Positions 26,218 through 35,798 are shown, numbered from the stretch's first letter. The stretch: DNA of 64,000 bases from Syntrophobacteraceae bacterium (GCA_018053185.1 JAGPLX010000007.1:1-64000), one strand, 5' to 3'. Program-made: numbers and translations. Notes: a model not told the origin generated them from the sequence alone.

Positions 26218-27894
26218 ATGGAATACTCCTATGATTTTCTCGTGATCGGAAGCGGGATCGCAGGCTTGTCCTTTGCCCTGAAAGCGGCGGAGCGGGGAAG
26301 CGTCGGTGTGGTGACCAAAAAGGACAAGATCGAGACCAGCACCAACTATGCTCAGGGTGGGATTGCATCCGTTTTGGGACAGGACGATTCCTTTCAACTT
26401 CATATCCAGGACACCCTCAACGCCGGAGACGGCCTCTGCCATCCCGACGTGGTCGAAATGGTGGTGAAGATGGGGCCCGACCGGGTGAAAGAACTCGCAG
26501 CCCTGGGAGTGGACTTCTCCCCGGGGAAATCCGAGCCCCTGTACTTCGACCTGGGAAGGGAAGGAGGCCACAGCCGGAATCGCGTCGTTCACTCGAGAGA
26601 CATGACAGGCAGGGCCGTGGAAAGAGTCCTGGTCGCCGCAGCCGAGGCTCATCCCAACATCCATATCCATGAGAATCACCTGGCCCTGGAACTCATCATC
26701 GACCATCAGTCCGTGAAAGCGGGTTCCCTGGCCCTGTATCATCGAGACATCTGCCGTGGAGCCTACGTCATGGACTCGACCACCCAGGAAATCCACACTT
26801 TTCTTGCCCATGCGGTGATGCTGTGCACGGGGGGGGCAGGGAAGGTCTACCTGTACACCAGCAATCCTGATGTGGCCACGGGCGACGGAGTGGCGATTGC
26901 CTACCGCGCGGGCGCACAGATCGCCAACATGGAGTTTGTGCAGTTCCATCCCACCTGCCTCTATCACCCCCACGCCAAGAATTTCCTTATTTCCGAGGCG
27001 GTGCGGGGAGAAGGGGCGAGATTGGTGGATAAGCGCGGCCGCGCCTTCATGGAAAATTATCATCCCTTGAAGGACCTTGCCTTCCGGGACGTGGTGGCCA
27101 GAGCCATCGATACGGAAATGAAAAAGACGGGCGACGATTGTGTCTTTTTGGACATTACCCACCGCGACCCAGCATTTCTCAAGCAGCGATTTCCCAACAT
27201 CTATGAGAAGTGCCTTTCCCTGGGCATCGACATGAGCAAGGACCCCATTCCCGTAGTCCCTGCGGCTCACTATATGTGTGGAGGCATCCTGACGGATCGA
27301 TGGGGACAATCCAGCATCGAGAACCTCTATGCCATCGGAGAATGTGCCTGCACCGGCCTTCACGGGGCCAATCGGCTGGCCAGCAACTCGCTGCTGGAAG
27401 CCATGGTCTATGCCCACCAGGCAGCTATCCATTCCACATTCCGCCTGGAAGAATGGCGGGCTCGAAAACTCTCGGACATTCCCGCGTGTTTTCATCGAGA
27501 GGGTACTCAGAACGCGCTCCAGAGCGAGATGGTTCTCATTGCCCACAACTGGGACATCATTCGCCGTCTCATGTGGAATTACGTGGGAATCGTCCGAACG
27601 GACAAGCGCTTGAGCCTGGCCCAGAATCATATGGCGCAGATTTGGATGGAAATCCGTGAACACATGCCCAATATTCCCCTCAACAGCGATTTGGTCGAGC
27701 TTCAGAACCTGGCCATGGTGGCCGAGTTGATCATCCGATGTGCCGTTCAGAGAAAAGAGAGTCGCGGGCTCCACTACAACCTGGACCATCCGCACAAAGA
27801 CGACGTGGCTTGGCGCAGGGATACGGTGGTGAGCCGGAAACAGAGCGAGGATTCTCTGTGCGTGGTTTGCGAAGGACCCGATCCGCGCTCCTGA
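26218..27894 (+). CDS. nadB: L-aspartate oxidase
   Basis: The 558-residue flavoenzyme oxidises aspartate to iminoaspartate, the first step of NAD synthesis. It has the FAD Rossmann motif IGSGIAGLSFALKAAERG, the STNYAQGGIASV loop, the active-site HSRDMTGRAVERVL segment and the C-terminal GANRLASNSLLEAMVYAHQA motif. In anaerobes fumarate is the usual electron acceptor, which would link it to the fumarate/malate pool. I chose the ATG at 26218 because family proteins begin close to this point; an upstream ATG at 26167 with a G-rich leader is possible. Confidence 0.93.
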   Translation: MEYSYDFLVIGSGIAGLSFALKAAERGSVGVVTKKDKIETSTNYAQGGIASVLGQDDSFQLHIQDTLNAGDGLCHPDVVEMVVKMGPDRVKELAALGVDFSPGKSEPLYFDLGREGGHSRNRVVHSRDMTGRAVERVLVAAAEAHPNIHIHENHLALELIIDHQSVKAGSLALYHRDICRGAYVMDSTTQEIHTFLAHAVMLCTGGAGKVYLYTSNPDVATGDGVAIAYRAGAQIANMEFVQFHPTCLYHPHAKNFLISEAVRGEGARLVDKRGRAFMENYHPLKDLAFRDVVARAIDTEMKKTGDDCVFLDITHRDPAFLKQRFPNIYEKCLSLGIDMSKDPIPVVPAAHYMCGGILTDRWGQSSIENLYAIGECACTGLHGANRLASNSLLEAMVYAHQAAIHSTFRLEEWRARKLSDIPACFHREGTQNALQSEMVLIAHNWDIIRRLMWNYVGIVRTDKRLSLAQNHMAQIWMEIREHMPNIPLNSDLVELQNLAMVAELIIRCAVQRKESRGLHYNLDHPHKDDVAWRRDTVVSRKQSEDSLCVVCEGPDPRS

Positions 27895-27984
27895 TAGGCT
27901 GATGGGCATGGTTCGGCGCGCCGGTTCTCAGGCCGGCATTTCCCTTGTGACAACCGTTTGGGTTTCCGAGGGCGTTGACGGGGG

Positions 27985-28431
27985 CTAGGAGGGGGGACGG
28001 TTGCCCGGGTCGGATGCCGGCATGTCGGCGGAGCCTGCCTCGATGGCGGGCCTTGCCGGAGGTTCCAGCAAAGGCCTGGACACCTGTTCGACCCGCATGG
28101 TCAGGACCCCTCCCATGAAACTGATTTCATAGTTTCGACCCGACAGATCAACGGTTTCGAGGGTTTCGCGGAGCTTTCGAAGCTGCTTTTTTGCTTTGCG
28201 GTAGATGTAGATGAGGCCGCCGGCAATCATGAGAAAGCCTAACAGAAAAACCCACAGGGGGGTTACCAGCACCTTGCCGATCACCATAATGACCGTGGCC
28301 AACCCGAGCACGAACACCACCTGCAGGATAATGATCAGGTAAAGGTAATAAATTCCCTGGTTGATGGAGGGTTCGGGGTTCTTCTCTTTGGGAGGTTTCC
28401 TGGAACCCCTGAAGAAGCGGCCAAAATCCAT
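27985..28431 (-). CDS. Two-helix membrane protein of unknown function
   Basis: The 148-residue protein has a basic N-terminus, two transmembrane helices (about 27-48 LYLIIILQVVFVLGLATVIMV and 54-75 PLWVFLLGFLMIAGGLIYIY), then a basic coil (RKAKKQLRKLRETLE), a short GRNYEISFMGGVLTMRV segment, and a proline-rich disordered tail. I do not recognise the family. AGGA precedes the ATG. It is convergent with nadB. Confidence 0.65.
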   Translation of the reverse strand: MDFGRFFRGSRKPPKEKNPEPSINQGIYYLYLIIILQVVFVLGLATVIMVIGKVLVTPLWVFLLGFLMIAGGLIYIYRKAKKQLRKLRETLETVDLSGRNYEISFMGGVLTMRVEQVSRPLLEPPARPAIEAGSADMPASDPGNRPPS

Positions 28432-28941
28432 TGAGTCCTATCCCTTCTTACGGATGAGATTCTGCGAAGGGTTTGTTTTTTCACAGGAAGTACTAGTGCA
28501 CCGAAGCTATCACCCGGGGCTCGGAGTGTCAAATGAAAAGGGGGTAGGCAGGGGGCCGGACAGCCCCTGCACCGGGGAAGGTCAACGAAAAAGGGCGGCC
28601 TCCCTCCGGGCCGCCCTCTTTCGACTGTTCTTGCAAAATAACCTGATCGAATCCGGTCTTCGTGGAATGTGTGGGTCAAATGGGGCAGAAGCCGTCTCGA
28701 CCATTTCCGGGGGCGGGATGAGCCAAGGTCCGCAAGCTGTTGGCAACCCCCCTGGATTTCGCCTGGGGCTTCACTCATCCCGGTGGTTCCGGCCATCCGA
28801 TTAGCGCCGAGTTACCCGGAGCAGCGAAAGCCGGCCGGGGGATCTTTCAACTTCCTGTATCCGAAATCCGCCCTCACCGTAGCCCCCACGCCCCACGCGG
28901 CGGGGGACACGTGTACGTGGGGTCCCCTGTCTTCCCCCCCC
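28432..28941. other. Intergenic region downstream of the Qrc operon
   Basis: It holds the terminator listed separately at 28586-28616. The C/G-rich stretch at about 28880-28935 can form several alternative short stems (CCCCACG with CGTGGGG) without a uridine tract. No gene is supported on either strand. Confidence 0.4.
28586..28616 (-). terminator. Rho-independent terminator, probably of the Qrc operon
   Basis: On the minus strand the eight-base stem GGGCGGCC / GGCCGCCC (28593-28600 with 28609-28616) is followed by TTTTTCG. It is about 330 bases after the qrcD stop, so it may end an extended transcript. On the plus strand only a weak TCTTTC follows the stem. Confidence 0.65.
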
Positions 28942-30192
28942 TCACTGGGTGAGGGGATTCAATGCCTTCTCCCGGGGGAAGAGGGGCATGTACCGATAAG
29001 ACAGGGAGATGAGCAGGGCACAGTAAGCAAGCATGGCAATGCCGGGCGCCCACTCGTATACCGTCGGCACGTACACCTCCCAATGATCGAAGGGCATGAC
29101 CGGAACAGCCAGGGCCTGGACCGTCATCACGAAGCGGTTGATGGTGATCCCCACGCAGTCCAGGAAGAAGGCGCCGAACAAAAGCACGTTGTTGTTTCTG
29201 GTTTGTGGCGTGAGAAGAATGATGGCCGGAATCACCCCGCAAATCAGGATTTCCGTCCATAAAAGCCACATGCCGTATGGTTGTCGGTAAAAGTCGGTGA
29301 GCTGCAGACCGAAGCTTGGGGCGAGTATCATGGCCCAATAGAGAGTGTCGGCGATTTTCAAGATGATGTAGAGGGCGAGAAGGTTGCCCACAATCCTTGC
29401 CAGCAAATCATACACGCTCCGGTCCACCAGCTGCTTGCCGCTCACCTTTTCGATAGTTCGGCACACGAGACCTGTCAGGGCCGGTCCGGAGGCAATAGCC
29501 GACAAAATGAACAGGAAAAAGGTCCACGGCCAGATAAAGAACCCCGTCCGATAGGCAAAAGGTCGTCCGAACAGAACACCGGCGACTCCACCCAGGGATC
29601 CTTGGTGGAAGAAGCTAAGAAAGGTACCCGTCAGTGCGAAAAGGGCCATGATCTCATGGAGAGAGTGGCCGAAAAGGTGCAACGGACGGACGGCAGCCAG
29701 CTTCCGATTCTCCAAAATGATGGGAATGTACTCGATGGTCAAGACCAGTGCATAACAAGTAATGCAGAAGATCACTTCCGTCAGCATCGAGTGAACGTTG
29801 GCATGCCAGTAACCGAACCAACCGCGGATCGGTTGTCCGATCTCGAGAAGCAAAATCGCCAGGGCGCCTGTATAGCAGACGAAACCGATCACCACCGCGA
29901 GATTGATGATCTTGTGGAGCTCCTTGAGGGATGGAAAAAAACGGGACATGCCGTAGTAGAGGAACCCGGAAAAAAAGGCGCCGGCACCGAGGGCGATGAT
30001 GGCCAGGTCAATGGTGATGTAAAAACCGAAGCCAAAATAGTCGTTGAGGCCGGTCACATTCAGGGCCTTGAGGAGAACCACCCCGCCGGCATACAGCCCC
30101 CACCCGATGATGCCCAAAAGTACCAGCAACCAGAGCGCAAAAACGGGTAGTGAACACCGCTTCACACCTTCGGGAATCAGCGCTTTATCCAT
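28942..30192 (-). CDS. qrcD: Qrc complex membrane subunit, NrfD/PsrC family
   Basis: The 416-residue integral membrane protein has about ten helices (for example LWLLVLLGIIGWGLYAGGVVLL, IIALGAGAFFSGFLYYG, AVVIGFVCYTGALAILLLEIGQPIRGWFG split by loops). The sequence is of the NrfD family and contains the conserved GQP.RGW loop. In Qrc it holds the menaquinone site and takes electrons from QrcC. It is the last gene of qrcABCD, 101 bases after qrcC. Proteins of this family can be linked to proton-motive force generation. Confidence 0.93.
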   Translation of the reverse strand: MDKALIPEGVKRCSLPVFALWLLVLLGIIGWGLYAGGVVLLKALNVTGLNDYFGFGFYITIDLAIIALGAGAFFSGFLYYGMSRFFPSLKELHKIINLAVVIGFVCYTGALAILLLEIGQPIRGWFGYWHANVHSMLTEVIFCITCYALVLTIEYIPIILENRKLAAVRPLHLFGHSLHEIMALFALTGTFLSFFHQGSLGGVAGVLFGRPFAYRTGFFIWPWTFFLFILSAIASGPALTGLVCRTIEKVSGKQLVDRSVYDLLARIVGNLLALYIILKIADTLYWAMILAPSFGLQLTDFYRQPYGMWLLWTEILICGVIPAIILLTPQTRNNNVLLFGAFFLDCVGITINRFVMTVQALAVPVMPFDHWEVYVPTVYEWAPGIAMLAYCALLISLSYRYMPLFPREKALNPLTQ

Positions 30193-30293
30193 TCTTTACC
30201 CCTCGTTCGTGACTGATTGATTGTTGAGTTCCCAATAAGATGAACCACGTCTCCGCAGATGCCTTGCCGGGGTCCTGGGGACTCGAGGCCCTA

Positions 30294-31046
30294 CTACAGG
30301 CTGTTGTCGGCCAGCTTGTGGACCCATGGATGTTTGCTGAGGTAGATCACCTTCGGCTCCGTGTTGAGTTTGGCCAAGATTCGAAAAGCTCTGGGGTCCT
30401 TGGCCAGTTTGGCCACAGCGCTCTCCGGATCCAGCAGGTTGCCGAAATGGATGGCCTTGGTAGGACATGCCTCCACACAGGCCGGGGTATAGGTGACCGT
30501 CTTGAGATCGACGCCGTCCAAGATGGCCTTGGATCGAGCCTTGTTGAGACGGTGGTTGCAGAAGGTGCACTTTTCCACCACACCCCGCATGCGAGGGCTC
30601 ACTTCCGGGCTGAGCATGCGTTCCATGGGCTTGGGCCAGACCGGGTCCCACCAGTTGAATTTGCGCGCATGATAAGGGCATGCCACCATGCAGTACCGGC
30701 AGCCGATGCACCTGGGATAGACATGACACACCACCCCCGTCTCTTCGTTCCGGGTAGTGGCATTGACCGGACAGACAAAGGTGCACGGGGAATGATGCGG
30801 GGCATCACAGTGCATGCAGGGACGGGGAAGATAGGTGAATTGGTGGTCGGGATAATCCTTGCCGTTCTGGATGGAGTACACCTCCATCCAGGTGATCGTT
30901 CGGACCTTATTGGATTCGTCCACTCGAAAAGAAATGTTGTTCTCCGCCTGACATGCGACACTGCAGGCCGTGCAGCCGGTGCACTTGTCCAGGTCGATCA
31001 CCATTCCATAGCGAGTACCGCTTTGTGTATGTCCTTGTCCACTCAC
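30294..31046 (-). CDS. qrcC: Qrc complex iron-sulfur subunit
   Basis: The 250-residue ferredoxin-like protein has four cysteine groups: CTGCTACSVAC (22-32), CMHCDAPHHSPCTFVCP, CIGCRYCMVACPY and CTFC...CVEACP. This fits the PsrB/HybA/NrfC fold with up to four clusters. It transfers electrons from QrcA/QrcB to the quinone-binding QrcD. There is no signal peptide; in the family it is exported with QrcB as a complex. It starts only three bases after qrcB ends. Confidence 0.93.
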   Translation of the reverse strand: MSGQGHTQSGTRYGMVIDLDKCTGCTACSVACQAENNISFRVDESNKVRTITWMEVYSIQNGKDYPDHQFTYLPRPCMHCDAPHHSPCTFVCPVNATTRNEETGVVCHVYPRCIGCRYCMVACPYHARKFNWWDPVWPKPMERMLSPEVSPRMRGVVEKCTFCNHRLNKARSKAILDGVDLKTVTYTPACVEACPTKAIHFGNLLDPESAVAKLAKDPRAFRILAKLNTEPKVIYLSKHPWVHKLADNSL

Positions 31047-31049
31047 AGG

Positions 31050-33452
31050 TTACCCCCTTTGGTGATGCAATTGCGCACGATTGGCCCAAACGGTTCCCAG
31101 ATTGGTCACCGGATCCAGCTGGACCTCGACGACTTGCTTGGAGTTTACTCCCTTGTTCTGGATGTATTCATCGTAGGCTTCATGGCCGAGCCCTTCCAGC
31201 ATGTACACCACACCCGCTCTGGCAGCGGAAGACAGGTGGATCCGGACCGATACTTTTCCATTCGGCGTCTCTAGAATCGCACGGTCTTTGTCTTTGAAAC
31301 CTAGAGAACGGGCTGTCTGGGGGTGAACATGAACAAACAGGTCGTTTCCCTGCAGCTGAAAATCAAACAGGGTTTTGGTCATGAAGGGAGGATTGGGCAA
31401 GAAACCATTGGCCAGATGCAATGCCGGGTAGGTCACCAGGTAGAGGGGGAAATCCTTCTCGTTTCCTCGAGGTGGTTCCAGGGCATAATGGGGCAGGTAT
31501 TTCTTGTCCTCCTCCATAAACCCCATTTTGAGGAGAGACTGGCAGGCCAGTTCATACCCTCCGGACTCCGTCGCAATGTCCTGCAGGGGATTTCCAGGGG
31601 CATCGACCCAGCACAAGCCCCCCGCCAACTTCTTCCACAAATCCGCTCCATCCTTGTAATTTGGGCTGATGGGCTGGCCTTCCTCGATCTTCCACAGCTC
31701 AAGGTTTTTGCCGTCCGCCACGGCGCCCCTTCCCGAGGCCGCCAGTCCCCTGACCCGCGACTGGAGGTAGTCCTCGAAGTTCTTCCATGGGAGAGCCGTC
31801 TCCAGACCGCCCCCCAGTGTCTTGGACAGTTCGAGGACAACATCACCCGTGTGTCTGGTGTCCAACTGGGGCTTCAACACGGGAGCTGCCACGGCATAAT
31901 AGGCATAAGGGGCTCCGATCATGCCGATCACGTCGTCGTATCGTTCGAGGCTGTTGTGATTCGGTAGAATCAGGTCCGCATGAACCGAAGTCTCGTCCAT
32001 GTAAGTGGAAAAGGAGACCACGAACCCAATTTTTTCCAGGGCCGCATAATAGAGCGATGTTTCTGGAAGAGCATAAGCCGGATTCGCTTCATGGACCATC
32101 AGTAGCTCCACGGGATAGGGTCCACCGGCAGCCACGGTATCGAGAAAAGCATGGATACCGTTCCCTGGAAGAGGGATCTTGGAAAACTGGGCAAGATCCA
32201 AGCGAACAGGAGAGGTCCCCGCAGCAGCGGAAGGAACCTCGGGCAATGGCTGAAATGGAACGGCAGGGACAAAGTTCATGAGGCCGCCGGTCCGCAGATT
32301 GCCCTTCAAAACATTGAGGGCGAGATAAGCCAGGTCACTGTACACATTTTCGGGGCATCCTCCCTGGCCTGAGCCCCAGACGGCGAGGGCTTCCTTCTGT
32401 CCGGCAAACTCCCTGGCCAATTCCCGGATTTTGGATGCTTCGAGGCCTACCCTGTCGGCCACCTGCTCCGGTGCATAGGTGGAAAGAAGAAAGTTCTTGA
32501 AACCCTGGCGGGTTTTGCCGGTACCATCGGTCCAGTCTTCAAAACCGAAGGTCTCTTTGGTCACAAAGTCCGCGTCATACAGGTTTTCTTTCACCATGAC
32601 ATGAGCGATGGCCAGGGCCAGGGCTGGTTCGCTTCCGGGATTCACGGGGACCCATCGGTCTGCTTTGGTAGCCGTCAAGGAACACCGCGATGCCACCTGG
32701 ACCACTCGAGTGCGGCCTCTTTCGGGAAGATCCTCTTGCCAGAGACCGAAGGATGACTGCATCCTGCCCGGGGATCCCCAACCCTCGAGGAGATCGGAGC
32801 CGAAGCTGAGCAGATATGAAGCCCCCTCAATGGCGAAGGCGACCTCTTTCTTCTGTCCCGTGGCGAGCCCCGCCGCTAACTGGAGGCTGTCCCGGTGGGA
32901 AGGCATTGAAAAGAGGTTGGGAGAGCCGTAGGCGTGGAAGAACTGCTGCCACAACACATTCATGCTGTTGTGGTGCTCGGAGGTGATCCCGGCCGCACAG
33001 GCTGCCTTCCCTTCGGATCGAAGCTTGCTCAAACGACCGCTCAGCTCGGCAAGGGCCTCTTTCCAGGAGATGGGCTGAAAGCCTTTGGGATTGCCACGAT
33101 TGCTAACCTGTTTCATGGGCTGGGAGACCCGATAGGGGGCGTAGAGAAACTGAATTCCAGCGGCCCCCAGAGGGCAGATGCCCCCTTGGTTTACCGGGTG
33201 TTTGGGGTTGCCCTCCACGTAAATGGCGCGGTTTCCGTTGACCAGACGGACCTGGATCCCGCATCCACCCCGACATAACACGCACACGGAGGATTTCTTC
33301 GTGATGGGGCCTCTTTCCGGAGATGGACGCCACGACCAGTTCTGGCTCCAGATGGCAGTGTCATCCAGCAATTTCCATGGAATGGGGGTGAACAAGGAAC
33401 CGCCCACTACGCCGGCAGTAAACTGTAAGAAAGCTCTCCTCCCGAATTTCAT
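31050..33452 (-). CDS. qrcB: Qrc complex molybdopterin-oxidoreductase-like subunit
   Basis: The 800-residue protein belongs to the molybdopterin oxidoreductase superfamily. It has a Tat signal (FGRRAFLQF, R5-R6), the [4Fe-4S] cysteines CVLCRGGC (57-64) and the later GGICPLGAAG (C93), and Moco-binding-fold regions such as SFGSDLLEGWG and NHNSLERYDDVIG. In Desulfovibrio vulgaris QrcB was reported to lack molybdenum and to be structural. I moved the start 105 codons inward because the Tat motif begins here and a GAGAGGG site precedes it; the longer frame overlaps qrcA. Confidence 0.92.
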   Translation of the reverse strand: MKFGRRAFLQFTAGVVGGSLFTPIPWKLLDDTAIWSQNWSWRPSPERGPITKKSSVCVLCRGGCGIQVRLVNGNRAIYVEGNPKHPVNQGGICPLGAAGIQFLYAPYRVSQPMKQVSNRGNPKGFQPISWKEALAELSGRLSKLRSEGKAACAAGITSEHHNSMNVLWQQFFHAYGSPNLFSMPSHRDSLQLAAGLATGQKKEVAFAIEGASYLLSFGSDLLEGWGSPGRMQSSFGLWQEDLPERGRTRVVQVASRCSLTATKADRWVPVNPGSEPALALAIAHVMVKENLYDADFVTKETFGFEDWTDGTGKTRQGFKNFLLSTYAPEQVADRVGLEASKIRELAREFAGQKEALAVWGSGQGGCPENVYSDLAYLALNVLKGNLRTGGLMNFVPAVPFQPLPEVPSAAAGTSPVRLDLAQFSKIPLPGNGIHAFLDTVAAGGPYPVELLMVHEANPAYALPETSLYYAALEKIGFVVSFSTYMDETSVHADLILPNHNSLERYDDVIGMIGAPYAYYAVAAPVLKPQLDTRHTGDVVLELSKTLGGGLETALPWKNFEDYLQSRVRGLAASGRGAVADGKNLELWKIEEGQPISPNYKDGADLWKKLAGGLCWVDAPGNPLQDIATESGGYELACQSLLKMGFMEEDKKYLPHYALEPPRGNEKDFPLYLVTYPALHLANGFLPNPPFMTKTLFDFQLQGNDLFVHVHPQTARSLGFKDKDRAILETPNGKVSVRIHLSSAARAGVVYMLEGLGHEAYDEYIQNKGVNSKQVVEVQLDPVTNLGTVWANRAQLHHQRG

Positions 33453-33532
33453 GCCGTTTACCCTCTCATCAAAGCTATCTGGTTGGGTCGATCGGACCTG
33501 GGTCCCTGAATCCCGAGGCACCTCCTCGTGCC

Positions 33533-34093
33533 TTACTTGTGGCATATCCCGCAATCGTTGTTGACGGACTGGTCGGCGTGACACTTCTCGCACTCGATCA
33601 TCTTCATGGTACCGGCGCTGTATCCGGTCAGGCGGTTCTCTCGATACACGGGAAGCTTCTCTTCCTTGGCCACGTCCCGGTGACATCGCACACAGGCTAC
33701 ATTTTTGGCTTTGTGGGGTGCGTGAGAGAAGAAGACGTTGTCGGGTTGGAAGGCGTAGACGAGCCACGGGATCTCACGGTCCTTCTGGATGTAGTCTTCC
33801 ACCAGGATCCGTTCGGATTCCGATTGACCCAGCTGGGACTCATGGCATTCCTTGCACTTGTCGAGCTGAGGAATGCCGGTATAGGTGCCGTCGGTGCGGA
33901 AAGTGTGGCAGTCTTCGCAGGTGCTGTCCTGATGTGCCGCATGGCTGAAGTTGATGGGCTGAATCCTTTCGGAAAACAGAAGGGTGGGAAAGACGAGCCA
34001 CCCGACGACCAGGGCCACGATGAACCCCGAGAGGAAAAAGACCAACCCCAGGACACTGCTGCCGGAAGAATGGGTGTTCTCTTCTTTTTTCAT
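33533..34093 (-). CDS. qrcA: Qrc complex multiheme cytochrome c subunit
   Basis: The 186-residue protein has one N-terminal transmembrane/signal helix (LGLVFFLSGFIVALVVGWLVF) and five CXXCH haem sites: CEDCH, CKECH, CVRCH, CEKCH and CGICH. The described D. vulgaris QrcA holds six haems, so one site is missing or unusual here. It accepts electrons from periplasmic type I cytochrome c3. GAGG seven bases upstream supports the ATG at 34093. It is the first gene of the operon. Confidence 0.93.
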   Translation of the reverse strand: MKKEENTHSSGSSVLGLVFFLSGFIVALVVGWLVFPTLLFSERIQPINFSHAAHQDSTCEDCHTFRTDGTYTGIPQLDKCKECHESQLGQSESERILVEDYIQKDREIPWLVYAFQPDNVFFSHAPHKAKNVACVRCHRDVAKEEKLPVYRENRLTGYSAGTMKMIECEKCHADQSVNNDCGICHK

Positions 34094-34234
34094 AAGATAG
34101 CCTCGATTGAACGACACGATGGTTGATTCGGTCGGGTGCCCGACAACATTGGTGGGCCACCCGCCTCCAAACAACGGTTTTGGTATTCATTGCAGCATGT
34201 TACGCAAAAGCAATTTTTCACAAAGGAGACCCCT

Positions 34235-34264
34235 CTATTACTTGCTTCCCCACTGTCTTGTCAA
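34235..34264 (-). promoter_or_regulatory. Probable sigma-70 promoter of the qrcABCD operon
   Basis: On the minus strand a perfect TTGACA (plus 34264-34259) is followed after 18 bases by TAATAG (34240-34235), a weaker -10 box. Transcription would start near 34228 and leave a 135-base leader before qrcA. Confidence 0.45.
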
Positions 34265-34839
34265 GAGAAAAGACCGGCGAAAAAAACCTGAGAGTGGCCG
34301 GCAAACCCATGTGCCGGAAGTATTGGCTGGAACTGTACCGGATGTCGAGGGCCATGGAGTGTGCATTCCAGATTGCACAAGAACAAGGTGAGCAGGAAAA
34401 AAATAAACCCCTGGACCGAACCTCGCCCGATCACTCATAGGACGGGATTGAAGTGAAGTCAACAAGTTTTTGATATCCTCAAACCCCCTCCATTTAACGC
34501 GTGCACCCGGGTGAGGATGGGTGGTATAAAGGACAGGTCCGCGCGAATCCCTCCAGGAGCGGCGCGAACGAACTGGAAAGCCTCTGGAACCCGCGGGAAT
34601 CCTCCGCCATCCCCAAAGATCGGCCAGGGAAGACCTCTGCACCGGGAGATTGCCGGTATATTCCCGAAGGAATCACGGCCATGGAAATTCCGACAGGGGA
34701 TGTCGCCGGTGGAGGATGACTTCAACCTCCACCAGGGGACGTCCTACTGTTTGCATCTTCGTGGCACTTTGGGAGACAGGCTGGGCTTTTTAGAGTTGGA
34801 CATGGTTCGGGCACCCTGGAGAAAACCTTTGGAGCAGGT
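34265..34839. other. Intergenic region upstream of the nitrilase-family gene
   Basis: No clear gene. An open frame at 34511-34843 (110 codons, plus) ends in TGA overlapping the ATG of the nitrilase gene (GTATGA), which would be coupling if the frame were real. Its first half is composition-driven (Pro, Arg, Gly, Ser) and I see no domain; only the last 45 codons look protein-like. I do not call it a gene. Confidence 0.3.
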
Positions 34840-35649
34840 ATGAAAGAAAGCATACGAGTGGCCCTGGTACAGCCGAAACCCTATCCGGCCTTCGACGATC
34901 CGAGGAACCTGGGGCATGCGCTGTTGATGCTGGAGAGGTGTCGAGGTGAGGCTGTGGATTTGGTCTGTTTTCCCGAGTATTTTCCTTTTCAGGGAGAAGG
35001 AGAGTTGGCTGCGGCGGCCAGGAATCACAAGACATACCTTGTGGCCGGCCTGGTGGAATCCGAAGGGGGGAAGGTGTACAACACGGCGACCCTCTTCGAT
35101 CGATCCGGCCGCATCTTGGGCAGGCAACGCAAGTACAACATCGGTCTTTTGGAGAGAGAAGCCCTGGGGATTTCCCCTGGAGACGGGGTCTTCCGCGCAT
35201 TCAGCACGGATTTCGGCAAGATCGGAATCCCCGTCTGCATTGACTTTTGGGGGCAACCCGAGGCCGGGAGACAATTGGCCGACCAGGGGGTGGAAGTTGT
35301 GTTCAACATCAGCATCTTCCCCATATTGCGCGGGCATTGGAAGACAGGCGCAGCGGTCCGGGCTTTCGACAACTTTTTCTCGGTGGTGGGAGTGAACACC
35401 GCCGACTACAATGCCCTGATCGGGGGGAAACGGATTCACCACCATGGGGGAAAGAGTTTCGTTCTTCAACCTCCAAAGCTTCTGGACAAGGACGATTTCC
35501 GCCGCTGGCTACGCAGCCTGGATTCCACGGAGGGATGGGGTACCCTCGAGCTCAATGAACTGGAGCAGGTACAGATCGCCGGGGTCCACCTGAACACTCC
35601 CCGCCGATTTCGCCGCGAATTCTGGAATCGTTTCGGTTTCCATCGCTGA
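34840..35649 (+). CDS. Carbon-nitrogen hydrolase (nitrilase superfamily)
   Basis: The 269-residue protein has the catalytic triad of the superfamily: glutamate in CFPEYF, lysine in RQRKYNIG and cysteine in IPVCIDFWG. The substrate may be an amide or carbamoyl compound; the exact subgroup cannot be decided from sequence by eye. The start has GGAG before the ATG. It is followed by a small ORF and a radical SAM gene on the same strand. Confidence 0.88.
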   Translation: MKESIRVALVQPKPYPAFDDPRNLGHALLMLERCRGEAVDLVCFPEYFPFQGEGELAAAARNHKTYLVAGLVESEGGKVYNTATLFDRSGRILGRQRKYNIGLLEREALGISPGDGVFRAFSTDFGKIGIPVCIDFWGQPEAGRQLADQGVEVVFNISIFPILRGHWKTGAAVRAFDNFFSVVGVNTADYNALIGGKRIHHHGGKSFVLQPPKLLDKDDFRRWLRSLDSTEGWGTLELNELEQVQIAGVHLNTPRRFRREFWNRFGFHR

Positions 35650-35699
35650 TTGCCGGCTCATCAAGCCATGAGCCTGTTTCAAATCGAGGAGCCGGGGGC

Positions 35700-35795
35700 A
35701 TGAAATGCCTCAAACACAACATCTACCCGGTCGGGATTGTGAGGGAAAAGGACCCAAACCTCTTTGATCCGGATATTGCTGCGCGTTTGAAGTGA
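35700..35795 (+). CDS. Possible 31-residue peptide
   Basis: ATG at 35700 is preceded by GAGGAG eight bases upstream, and the frame ends TGA three bases before the radical SAM start. The peptide contains CLKHNIYPVGIVREKDP and a short acidic tail. The spacing supports a real leader gene, but the peptide is too short to assign. It could instead be an attenuator-like leader or a chance frame. Confidence 0.3.
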   Translation: MKCLKHNIYPVGIVREKDPNLFDPDIAARLK

Positions 35796-35798
35796 TCC

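Noticed and set aside
26194-27909. A 571-codon open frame on the minus strand opposite nadB
   Set aside because: It is a complement shadow of nadB: the true frame has FAD motifs and full family length, while the shadow is His/Gly-rich with no domain or ribosome site.
33453-33767. The 105-codon upstream extension of the qrcB frame
   Set aside because: It overlaps the haem-rich qrcA gene in another frame, and the Tat signal motif marks the real start at 33452.
34511-34843. Open frame ending in an ATGA overlap with the nitrilase-family gene
   Set aside because: The overlap is suggestive, but the frame shows no domain and its first half has composition-driven Pro/Arg/Gly sequence, so I describe it only in the intergenic entry.
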